NCBI GenBank assembly: GCA_018654125.1
Contig: JABIME010000062.1
Location: 1-5,956, forward strand
Source: Candidatus Cloacimonadota bacterium
GTDB taxonomy: Bacteria > Cloacimonadota > Cloacimonadia > Cloacimonadales > TCS61
DNA length: 5,956 nucleotides
Direction of reading: 5' to 3'
Shown here: positions 1 through 5,956 of the stretch, piece after piece
Numbering within the stretch: the first letter of the stretch is position 1
How the letters are laid out: each line of letters opens with the position of its first letter
The notes under the pieces: generated by a model
Databases searched by the model: none
Seen by the model: the letters and a program-made list of their open reading frames with translations, nothing else
Told to the model about the DNA's origin: nothing
Program-made: the position numbers and the translations under genes

Positions 1-630
1 ATTTCCAAGAACGTCACGTGGATTTCCAACATAGGCCACACCTTGTTCACCCAGTAGAGCTGCCCTGGCTTTTCCACCGCTCTTAAATGGGATCCACTTT
101 GCTTTTATGCCTGCTTCATCCCAAATTTTTAATGCGGTCACATGATCCAATCCACCGTTTGCAGGGCCTAACCAAAGCTGATCACCATCTTTAGCTTTTG
201 CATCAGCCAGAATATCTTCCCAGCTAGTTACTTTCTGCTTTTTATGAGTTATTACACATTCCGGATCTGCCATCATCATTGCAGCCCAATCTATTCCCTC
301 TATATAAGCTTCACCGTCGGTAGACACGATCTTAGAAATATTAGATTTTGTGCATGCAAAAAGTGTGTAACCATCCGATGGTAATTGAAGCAATCTTTTC
401 ATTGCAACAATTCCACCTGAGCCCGGTTTATTTTCCACCACAAATGTAGCTTCTGTATATTTAGATGCAACATCGGTAAATTTACGTGCAGTTATATCTA
501 TTAATCCACCTGGTCCCGTATAAACTATTATTGTTATTGGCTTTTCTGGAAATGAAAATTCATCATTAGATTTCTTACATGATACTAATATAAGTATAGT
601 TAATAAAAGAATAAACAATATTTTTTTCAT
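1..630 (-). CDS. TctC/Bug-family tripartite tricarboxylate transporter substrate-binding lipoprotein, 3' end missing
   Basis: The 210 N-terminal residues are present; family members are about 320, so roughly a third lies beyond the left edge. Residues 1-18 form a lipoprotein signal: MKK, a hydrophobic run, then lipobox LVSC with Cys18 as the predicted lipidated residue. The mature part follows the TctC/Bug pattern: the first ligand-binding loop YTGPGGLIDITAR (37-49, family form GPGGxxDxxAR), VENKPGSGGIVA (65-76), GPANGGLDH (155-163) and FKSGGKARAALLG (182-194). These proteins bind carboxylates or other small anions outside the inner membrane and deliver them to TctA/TctB permeases. No TctA or TctB gene is visible; they could lie to the left. 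The ATG is 10 nt past the permease stop codon. Only a weak GGGG (636-639) precedes it, so translational coupling is plausible. The ligand is unknown. Fold assignment is firm; a role in phosphate uptake is only an inference from its neighbours. Confidence 0.87.
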   Translation of the reverse strand, partial: MKKILFILLLTILILVSCKKSNDEFSFPEKPITIIVYTGPGGLIDITARKFTDVASKYTEATFVVENKPGSGGIVAMKRLLQLPSDGYTLFACTKSNISKIVSTDGEAYIEGIDWAAMMMADPECVITHKKQKVTSWEDILADAKAKDGDQLWLGPANGGLDHVTALKIWDEAGIKAKWIPFKSGGKARAALLGEQGVAYVGNPRDVLGN

Positions 631-640
631 AGAATCCCCG

Positions 641-1690
641 TTATTTAAAAACGATCTGCATAAAAACATTTTGCATAAAGAAAAGTGCAACATAAGCTAA
701 TATTGCAGATGCAAGCGGTGTTGCTACCCAGCCCATACTTATCTGGCTAAGCTTTTTGTAATTAATATTTCTTCCGCCCTTTGCTAAACTTATTCCCATT
801 ACAGAGCCAACAACAGCTTGCGAGGAAGAAACCGGAACCAAGGGGAATGCTGGTAAGTGAAGTGAAGTTAGAAGATCGTGCAATCCTTGCGAGGCAAATA
901 GGAATAAGGTTATTGAGCTTGCCAAAACAACAACCAGCGCTGTTACAGGAGAAAGTTTGAATATCCCTGAGCCAACCGTCATCATTACTTTTTTAGAATA
1001 GGTGAATACACCAAAACTTATTGCAATGCCACCTAATAAAAATAATTGTTGAATAGATGAAAGGCTGAACAAACCAGATAAAGTAATATCTTTGAATGGA
1101 GAGGAATTAATAAAAACTCCCATCACGTTACCAATATTATTTGCACCCAGACTATAAGAACCAAACGCCCCAACAACTAGCAACCCAATTCGCGTAAAAG
1201 AATCTAGGCGCATCAAATGAATTTTAGATCTTTCAACGATTCTTTTTGTAAGATGAAAAAACAAGAAAGCAAAAAATGCAGATAGGATTGGAGAAAATAC
1301 CCATGTCCCTACTATCTTAGAGAGTGAGCTCATGCTTGTAGCTGTATGCGAAAAGAAGTTCCAACCTATAATTGCACCAACAATAGCTTGAGATGTAGAA
1401 ACCGGCAGACCGGCCTTAGTCATCCACATCACAGTTACAGCAGCAGCCAATGCAACTATAAATGCTCCAGCCAACTGATTTACAGCACCTAATTCACCTA
1501 ATGTATGTGATGCACCAGCACCACTTACAACAGCTCCTAAGATTATGAAAATACTACATATTAAGGCTGCAGTCTTAAACTTAATCATCTTGGTGCCCAC
1601 AGCTGTTCCAAATATATTTGCTGCATCATTTGCACCGAGTGACCAGCCCAAAAATAATCCACTTGATAAGAAAAATATTATTGTTAACAT
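641..1690 (-). CDS. pit: PiT-family inorganic phosphate permease
   Basis: A 349-residue hydrophobic inner-membrane protein of the PiT (PF01384) family, which takes up phosphate, or sulfate in some members, using ion gradients. The family's inverted internal duplication is clear. The first half has GANDAANIFGTAVG (19-32) and PVSTSQAIVGAIIG (96-109). The second half has GANNIGNVMG (182-191) and PVSSSQAVVGSVMG (286-299). The linker between the halves, around residues 149-165, is short and basic, so this is the compact bacterial/archaeal form without a large cytoplasmic loop. The second signature carries Asn where the first has Asp. A purine-rich AGAGAG (1700-1705) lies 9 nt before the ATG. The gene starts 24 nt after the PhoU-like gene, a pairing typical of PiT transporters. 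Phosphate is the likely substrate because of the adjacent PhoU-like and Ppx genes; the sequence alone does not exclude sulfate. Confidence 0.93.
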   Translation of the reverse strand: MLTIIFFLSSGLFLGWSLGANDAANIFGTAVGTKMIKFKTAALICSIFIILGAVVSGAGASHTLGELGAVNQLAGAFIVALAAAVTVMWMTKAGLPVSTSQAIVGAIIGWNFFSHTATSMSSLSKIVGTWVFSPILSAFFAFLFFHLTKRIVERSKIHLMRLDSFTRIGLLVVGAFGSYSLGANNIGNVMGVFINSSPFKDITLSGLFSLSSIQQLFLLGGIAISFGVFTYSKKVMMTVGSGIFKLSPVTALVVVLASSITLFLFASQGLHDLLTSLHLPAFPLVPVSSSQAVVGSVMGISLAKGGRNINYKKLSQISMGWVATPLASAILAYVALFFMQNVFMQIVFK

Positions 1691-1714
1691 AAAATCATTC
1701 TCTCTAAATTAAGA

Positions 1715-2368
1715 TCAGATCCTACGTTTGATAGCATAAACAGAAAGTCGTTCTGCTACTGACTCTGCAACATCAGAAACTGCAGCGATCTTCTCAGCAA
1801 AATATCTCATGTGAACTTTATGACTGAAACGTTTGATTTCATCACTATTAAAAGCTCTTCTTTTTAAATGTTCTTCTACATCGTCTGCTTCATGTTCGTA
1901 AAAGTGTACTTTGTTCACGTAATCGCTAACCATACCAATCTCTCTAAAAAAGGCACGTGCACCTTTTACAACCTCTTCTACAGCCTTTGAAGAAAGTTCG
2001 GCAAGTTCAATAAAATCACTTTTCAGGAATTCAGGAATTTCGGGAGTTTCTATGGAGAATTGTTCAAGTACTTTCTCACAGATATCTACGATATCATCAA
2101 GGGTTTCTAAAAGACCCAAAACATCTCCACGAGATTCAGGGATAAGCATGTATGTATAAAGTTTGTGCTTAATGTCACGTCGAATATTATCTGCATCACT
2201 TTCAAGATCTGTAATATCTTTGAAATTTTTCTCGAATTTATCTTTCTTCCCTTTTACATATGCTTTTACACCTTCTTGAAAGATCAATCCCGCAGTGGTT
2301 ACACGATCAAGGAAACCATCAATATCCCCTTCCAATTGTTTAGATTTGCTATTAAAAAACTTTGGCAT
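1715..2368 (-). CDS. DUF47 family PhoU-like protein, likely regulator of the PiT permease
   Basis: This 217-residue, highly charged, all-helical protein has the length of the DUF47/TIGR00153 PhoU-related family. It shows the two-fold PhoU bundle: each half has an acidic ExxxD metal-binding motif (ESDAD, 56-60; EHEAD, 158-162) followed by a second acidic helix (LETLDDIVDICE, 87-98; EKIAAVSDVAESVAERL, 192-208). PhoU proteins bind metal clusters through such motifs. DUF47 genes next to pit are widespread and are thought to modulate phosphate entry through PiT at the cytoplasmic membrane face. There is no signal peptide or membrane segment. A strong GAGGAG (2375-2380) lies 6 nt upstream of the ATG, and the start is 17 nt after the ppx stop codon. 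Its place directly before pit supports the assignment. Whether it acts on transport or also on signalling cannot be told from sequence. Confidence 0.92.
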   Translation of the reverse strand: MPKFFNSKSKQLEGDIDGFLDRVTTAGLIFQEGVKAYVKGKKDKFEKNFKDITDLESDADNIRRDIKHKLYTYMLIPESRGDVLGLLETLDDIVDICEKVLEQFSIETPEIPEFLKSDFIELAELSSKAVEEVVKGARAFFREIGMVSDYVNKVHFYEHEADDVEEHLKRRAFNSDEIKRFSHKVHMRYFAEKIAAVSDVAESVAERLSVYAIKRRI

Positions 2369-2385
2369 ATTAATCTCCTCGTCTT

Positions 2386-3297
2386 CTATCTTAAATATTT
2401 ATCAAACATTAAACCATGTCTCAAACCGCGATCACTAATAGTAAAAGAATCAATCTCGAAAATTTCCATGATAGCATTTATAATCCCTGCTCCAGCTAAT
2501 ATTACATCTGCTCTTTTGGGCTGAAGTCCCGGAATCTGTTTTCGTTCTTCGATAGTTTTGTTTTGATATAATTCTATTTGTCTTTTCACTTCTTCTAAAG
2601 ACATTTGAGAACCTTGAATTATTTTTGGATCATACTTAACCATTTTATGCATAACAGCACCCATACTTGTTACTGTTCCACCAATACCAATGAGATAATC
2701 GGCTTTTTTCTCAGTAATTTTTTCACTAAAAAAATCCATCATATGATCTTGCATTTTCTTTAGCTCATCATTTGTTACAGGATCAGAAACTAAGAATTCT
2801 TCGGTAGGATGAACTGCACCTAAATTCAGGCTGATACGATTATTTAGATTAGCTCCTTTTCCGAAAATAAATTCGGTACTACCTCCACCGGTATCGAAAA
2901 CTACAACATTTTTATCAGTGTTTCCAATTGTGGATAATACTGCCAGATAAGATAATCTTGCCTCTTCTTCTCCTGGAATCACTTTAATAGTTAGCCCTAA
3001 TTCTTCTTTAGCTTTTTTTAGGAATACATCGCTGTTATTTGCCGTTCGTAAGCACATTGTGCCAACTGCAGTTATCTCTTTTACATTCTCTTCTTTAGCG
3101 CTTTTCATGAATCCACGTAAAGCTTCAATATTCCTATCCATTGCTTCATCTGAAATAATCCCTGTCTTTAGAAGTCCTTCACCCAATCTTGAAATATTAT
3201 TTGTATCAATGATTGTTGTCAATTTTCCATTTTCAATAGAAAATAGAAAAAATTTGATCGAGTTTGTCCCGATATCTAGTATTGCATATTTATCCAT
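2386..3297 (-). CDS. ppx: Ppx/GppA-family exopolyphosphatase, short form
   Basis: A 303-residue cytosolic protein of the ASKHA phosphatase superfamily. Enzymes of this family release phosphate from the ends of polyphosphate or convert pppGpp to ppGpp. Visible motifs in order are phosphate-1 loop AILDIGTNSIKFFLF (5-19), GTMCLRTANNS (79-89), PGEEEARLSYLAV (108-120) with the family's conserved catalytic-region glutamates, phosphate-2 loop VVVFDTGGGSTEF (131-143), LIGIGGTVTSMGAV (202-215) and a closing ILAGAG...SDRGLRHG (266-295). It consists only of the two actin-like lobes and lacks the C-terminal HD-like extension of the roughly 500-residue E. coli Ppx. AAGGA (3305-3309) is 7 nt from the ATG. 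It lies between the CYTH-like and PhoU-like genes, which favours a polyphosphate/phosphate role. Ppx and GppA activities cannot be separated by sequence at this level. Confidence 0.92.
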   Translation of the reverse strand: MDKYAILDIGTNSIKFFLFSIENGKLTTIIDTNNISRLGEGLLKTGIISDEAMDRNIEALRGFMKSAKEENVKEITAVGTMCLRTANNSDVFLKKAKEELGLTIKVIPGEEEARLSYLAVLSTIGNTDKNVVVFDTGGGSTEFIFGKGANLNNRISLNLGAVHPTEEFLVSDPVTNDELKKMQDHMMDFFSEKITEKKADYLIGIGGTVTSMGAVMHKMVKYDPKIIQGSQMSLEEVKRQIELYQNKTIEERKQIPGLQPKRADVILAGAGIINAIMEIFEIDSFTISDRGLRHGLMFDKYLR

Positions 3298-3329
3298 TAT
3301 TACATCCTTGAGTTAACAAATCCAATTAT

Positions 3330-3920
3330 TCAATATTTAAATCCAAAAGCTCGTTTCATTGCTTTTATATAATTTACATTTTCATATTCAACTAATCCTA
3401 ATTTTTTTACTGTATTTAATACTATTTCCATGTCAGCATGCTCAACAGCTATAGTTTTAGTTTCAAATTCGTTGAATTTTACTTCAGCTATTTCTACAAT
3501 TGCATCATCTATCAAATATCCGTGACGATTTTTTTCAACAGTTATCATTTTCAGATCAGGATGCTTCCCAATTAGATCTTCAATATATTCTTCATATGAA
3601 TATTCATCCTTTTCAAGATATGGCATTTGTAATCCGAAAGCTTTATAAACAAGCGCAAGATCATTAATATGGATTGGAAATGCTGATTTTGCTAGAACTG
3701 TCCATTGTTCCAAGCCAGTTTCTTCACTAATTCTAATTGGTGATTTTATATCCATCAGTTCATCTCGGATCTTTGTGTTATCATTGCTATTCTTTGATAG
3801 GATATAGATCTCCTTACTTTCTCTATGTCGTGCATTCCCATATGTTTTTATATTTTTTTCTCCTTTGGAAAGGTCCTCTCCAAAAGTTCTCCATTCCCAT
3901 CTTGGTATTATTTTTTCCAT
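3330..3920 (-). CDS. Divergent CYTH-like protein, possible (tri)polyphosphate- or nucleotide-acting enzyme
   Basis: This 196-residue soluble protein is not a close match to any enzyme I can name, but its spacing of charged strands resembles the CYTH (triphosphate tunnel) fold. An N-terminal strand WEWR (8-11) sits where CYTH proteins carry ExExK. It is followed by KIRD (50-53), DIK (57-59), VEKNRHGYLID (128-138), an acidic strand EIAEVKF (143-149) and TKTIAVEH (154-161). The C-terminal segment from about 170 to 196 ends in a helix-like YIKAMKRAFGFKY stretch. CYTH members include tripolyphosphatases, thiamine triphosphatases and class IV adenylyl cyclases, all of which hold a triphosphate in a basic, metal-binding tunnel. 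The ATG is only 2 nt after the upstream regulator stop codon, with AAGAGG (3928-3933) inside that gene's 3' end, so the two are co-expressed. The position directly before ppx supports a polyphosphate-related job. Fold is moderately sure; activity is inference. Confidence 0.62.
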   Translation of the reverse strand: MEKIIPRWEWRTFGEDLSKGEKNIKTYGNARHRESKEIYILSKNSNDNTKIRDELMDIKSPIRISEETGLEQWTVLAKSAFPIHINDLALVYKAFGLQMPYLEKDEYSYEEYIEDLIGKHPDLKMITVEKNRHGYLIDDAIVEIAEVKFNEFETKTIAVEHADMEIVLNTVKKLGLVEYENVNYIKAMKRAFGFKY

Positions 3921-3922
3921 TC

Positions 3923-4285
3923 TTATGCCTCTTTATTTTTATTTATTCTCTCAATTTTCTTTTTTGCATCAGCTATTTTTTCCCAGTTACCTTCCCATTT
4001 ATTGAATAAAACTAAAGAGCCAATTTCTAATATCTCTTTGAGTTTCGGTTCCTTTATAGTATAGTGAACATTTCTCCATTTTTGTTCTTTGATCAGGTAA
4101 GCACCTTCATGTAGTATTTTTAAATGGGCAGATAAAGTGTTTTGGGGAATTCCTATCTTCTCTGATAGCTCGGTTACAGTTAATGAATCATTTTCCATTA
4201 AAGTATAAATTATTTTGATTCTTATTTCATTAGAAATTATATTGAATAATTTTGATAATTTTAGTATCACAAAATCATCTATCAT
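3923..4285 (-). CDS. ArsR-family winged-helix transcriptional regulator, cysteine-free
   Basis: A 120-residue DNA-binding protein with the ArsR-type winged helix-turn-helix. Residues 10-30 form the leading helix (LSKLFNIISNEIRIKIIYTL). The HTH spans roughly LTVTELSEKIG (35-45) and the recognition helix IPQNTLSAHLKILHEGAYL (46-64). The wing is IKEQKWRNVHYTI (65-77). About 40 residues follow, a charged helical tail ending in KKKIERINKNKEA. The metal-sensing ELCVCDL motif of ArsR/SmtB is absent and the protein contains no cysteine, so the signal is unlikely to be arsenic or a thiophilic metal. GGAGGG stands unusually close to the ATG (3 to 4 nt). As first gene of the run, it most likely represses or modulates its own operon through the tandem repeat just upstream. 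The family call is strong; the effector is unknown. Confidence 0.9.
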   Translation of the reverse strand: MIDDFVILKLSKLFNIISNEIRIKIIYTLMENDSLTVTELSEKIGIPQNTLSAHLKILHEGAYLIKEQKWRNVHYTIKEPKLKEILEIGSLVLFNKWEGNWEKIADAKKKIERINKNKEA

Positions 4286-4294
4286 GTACCCTCC

Positions 4295-4326
4295 TATATC
4301 TCATATGAGACATATCTGATATGATA
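4295..4326. promoter_or_regulatory. Tandem 16-bp operator candidate for the ArsR-type regulator
   Basis: Two adjacent 16-bp units (4295-4310 TATATCTCATATGAGA and 4311-4326 CATATCTGATATGATA) agree at 13 of 16 positions. The first contains a perfect 12-bp palindrome, TCTCATATGAGA (4299-4310), and the symmetry extends to 18 of 20 positions over 4295-4314. ArsR-family dimers bind AT-rich imperfect palindromes of this size near their own promoter. The repeats lie 10 nt upstream of the regulator's ATG and over the expected -10/start region of the minus-strand promoter, a position suited to repression. That this regulator binds here is inference. Confidence 0.6.
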
Positions 4327-4340
4327 AGATGACGAGTCAA
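4312..4340 (-). promoter_or_regulatory. Candidate sigma-70-type promoter of the phosphate operon
   Basis: On the minus strand a near-consensus -35 box TTGACT (4340-4335) is followed at 17 nt by AGATAT (4317-4312), a poor -10 match. With an 18-nt spacer the hexamer is GATATG. The -35 is convincing and the -10 is weak. The -10 region overlaps the tandem repeat, so a bound regulator would block polymerase. Start-site position is uncertain. Confidence 0.38.
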
Positions 4341-4469
4341 GAAATTTCTTTTTGGATTTTGTTAATTTAATATAAAATAAAAAGATATATTAATTCTAAA
4401 GACAAAAAAATCTGGACAAAGTAACTTATGAAATCTTTTTGACACTGAAAAAAATCAACAGGAGACAGT

Positions 4470-5956
4470 ATGGTAACGAAAGAAGAAAAAGTCGTAGAAC
4501 CTGAAAAGGTTAAGAACGCTTCCGAAGAGAAGATTGAAAAAAAACCAACACAAAATGAGGAAATTACAACAGAAAAAACTGAAGATAATACAGAAGAACC
4601 TCAAACAGAAACACAAGTAGAAGCTGAAGTACAAAATGAAGAAGTTGTAGAAGAAGTAGTGCAAGATGATCTAGCTGAAGAATCTGCAGGTGAAAATTTT
4701 GAGCAGATGTTAGAAGATTCGCTTGTAAATATCAAGCAGCTTGAAATTGGTGATAAAGTATCTGGTGAGATCATTAATGTTACAGACTCATATATTTTTG
4801 TAACACTTGGTGGTAAAAGAGATGTTTATGCCGAGAAGATGGACTACTCTGATAAATCAGGTGAGTTATCATATAAAATTGGCGATACTCTAGAAGGATA
4901 TATTGTAAAAGATACCGAAACAGAAACACTTATTGCAAAAAGTCTTGTATCTGTTAATCTGAATATTCTTCATGATGCTTTTGAAGAAAAAATTCCTGTA
5001 AATGGAAAAGTTCAATCTATGACCAAAGGCGGTTACATAGTAGATATTTCAGGGATCAAGGCATTCTGCCCGATCTCTCATATAGATGATAAGATAGTAA
5101 TAGAACCAAAAAAATTCATGAATCAAATTTATGATTTCAGAATTATTGATTTTAAAGATAAAGGTAAAAATATTGTTGTTTCCAGAAAGAAAATTCTGGA
5201 TGTAGAAAAGAAAAAGTTACGAAAAGAAATGTTAAAAAAGCTTGAACTTGATTCTGTTGTAGATGGTGTTGTTACAAGGCTTACAAATTTTGGTGCTTTT
5301 GTTGATATTGGTGGAGTAGATGGGCTTTTGCATATTTCACAATTTTCTTGGGGACATATCGAATCTCCATCTGAAGTATTAAATATAGGTGATGAAATCA
5401 AAGCTAAAGTTATCAAGATAAAAGGAGACAAGATCTCTTTAAGCATGAAAGCACTTCAGGAAAATCCGGTTGAAGCAGTTCTTCGTGAATTAACAGAAGG
5501 TGAAGTTATAACATGTAAAGTTGTTAGAAATCTTTCTTTCGGTTCTTTCGTTGAAATTAAACCTGGTGTTGAAGGATTAATCCCAATTTCAGAATTATCT
5601 CGAGGAAGACGTATCAATAATCCTTCGGAAGTTGTTAATGAAGGTGATATAGTAGATGCACAAATATTAAGGATCAATCTTGAAGATAAGAAAGTTTCTC
5701 TATCACTTAAAGCTCTTCAACCAGATCCATGGGATATTATTGGTGAGACTATCAATGAAGGTGATGTAGTATCCGGTGTTATAGAGAATGTTGTTAATTT
5801 TGGAGCTTTTATTAAGATAAGTGACGGACTCACAGGTTTACTTCCTGCTTCCAAAATAAAAATTGCAAAAATAGATCTGGATAGTAAAAATGTTGGAGAA
5901 GAATTCAAAATACGAGTTGTAAAGATAGATAAAGCCGCAAAAAGAATCTCTCTTGA
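4470..5956 (+). CDS. rpsA: 30S ribosomal protein S1, 3' end missing
   Basis: The 495 complete codons present encode at least five S1 (OB-fold) RNA-binding domains at about residues 90-158, 171-241, 258-329, 341-416 and 428 to the edge. Domains 3 to 5 carry the classic core, for example NFGAFVDIGGVDGLLHIS in domain 3 and NFGAFIKI in domain 5, each closing with a KxxSLSxKAL-type strand. The first two domains are more divergent, as in the ribosome-anchoring domains of E. coli S1. Residues 1-85 are an extra low-complexity extension rich in Glu, Thr, Val, Gln and Lys, which E. coli S1 lacks. S1 docks on the 30S subunit and captures mRNA for initiation. GGAGA (4461-4465) precedes the ATG with 4 to 5 nt spacing. 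E. coli S1 has six domains and 557 residues, so one or more domains probably lie beyond the right edge. The gene diverges from the phosphate operon and is probably unrelated to it. Confidence 0.92.
   Translation, partial: MVTKEEKVVEPEKVKNASEEKIEKKPTQNEEITTEKTEDNTEEPQTETQVEAEVQNEEVVEEVVQDDLAEESAGENFEQMLEDSLVNIKQLEIGDKVSGEIINVTDSYIFVTLGGKRDVYAEKMDYSDKSGELSYKIGDTLEGYIVKDTETETLIAKSLVSVNLNILHDAFEEKIPVNGKVQSMTKGGYIVDISGIKAFCPISHIDDKIVIEPKKFMNQIYDFRIIDFKDKGKNIVVSRKKILDVEKKKLRKEMLKKLELDSVVDGVVTRLTNFGAFVDIGGVDGLLHISQFSWGHIESPSEVLNIGDEIKAKVIKIKGDKISLSMKALQENPVEAVLRELTEGEVITCKVVRNLSFGSFVEIKPGVEGLIPISELSRGRRINNPSEVVNEGDIVDAQILRINLEDKKVSLSLKALQPDPWDIIGETINEGDVVSGVIENVVNFGAFIKISDGLTGLLPASKIKIAKIDLDSKNVGEEFKIRVVKIDKAAKRISL

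Noticed and set aside
2165..2524. Plus-strand open frame of 119 codons.
   Set aside because: It lies antisense across the PhoU-like and ppx genes, whose motifs are clear; its translation is low-complexity and lacks family features.
3298..3329. The 32-nt gap between the CYTH-like gene and ppx as a terminator or separate promoter.
   Set aside because: No stable hairpin followed by a T-run and no convincing -35/-10 pair is visible; it contains only the ppx ribosome-binding site.
3737..4064. Two overlapping plus-strand open frames with hydrophobic translations.
   Set aside because: They are antisense to the CYTH-like and regulator genes; the Phe/Leu/Ser-rich content is what reverse-complemented Lys/Glu codons give.
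4359..4394. AT-rich stretch with TTGTTA and TATAAA/TATATT as a possible rpsA promoter.
   Set aside because: No pair of hexamers has good spacing (TTGTTA to GATATA is 19 nt), and the region is so AT-rich that such matches are expected by chance.
4439..4444. Perfect TTGACA -35 hexamer upstream of rpsA on the plus strand.
   Set aside because: It lies only 25 nt before the rpsA ATG, and the position 17 nt downstream (GAGACA) is the ribosome-binding region with no -10 resemblance. A start there would leave no leader.
4455..5908. Several minus-strand open frames opposite rpsA.
   Set aside because: They are antisense to repeated S1 domains; their similar Pro/Ser-rich translations mirror the repeats in rpsA rather than a new gene family.

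Overview
The window comes from an AT-rich bacterial genome. It holds seven protein-coding genes in two divergent transcription units, and both outer genes run off the window. A long multi-domain ribosomal protein S1 and a lipoprotein-type TctC-like binding protein suggest a diderm (Gram-negative) bacterium. The taxon cannot be fixed from this sequence; an anaerobe of the Cloacimonadota or wider FCB type is a low-confidence guess. No RNA gene, CRISPR array, insertion sequence or attachment site was seen.

The minus strand from 4285 down to 1 is one tight run of six genes with gaps of 2 to 32 nt. In transcription order they are: a cysteine-free ArsR-family winged-helix regulator, a divergent CYTH-like protein, a short Ppx/GppA exopolyphosphatase, a DUF47 PhoU-like protein, a PiT phosphate permease, and a TctC/Bug-type solute-binding lipoprotein cut by the left edge. 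Five of the six fit one theme. PiT with its PhoU-like partner would import phosphate, Ppx would release phosphate from polyphosphate, and the CYTH protein may bind or hydrolyse a short polyphosphate or nucleotide. The ArsR-type protein heads the unit and probably controls it. The TctC-like gene is the odd member.

The divergent intergenic region (4286-4469) contains a 16-bp motif repeated twice in tandem, one copy being a near-perfect palindrome. It lies just downstream of a good minus-strand -35 box (TTGACT) and is the most likely operator of the regulator.

The plus strand from 4470 to the right edge encodes ribosomal protein S1 (rpsA), with an acidic, lysine-containing low-complexity N-terminal extension of about 85 residues followed by at least five S1 domains. 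The reading frame is still open at the window end.
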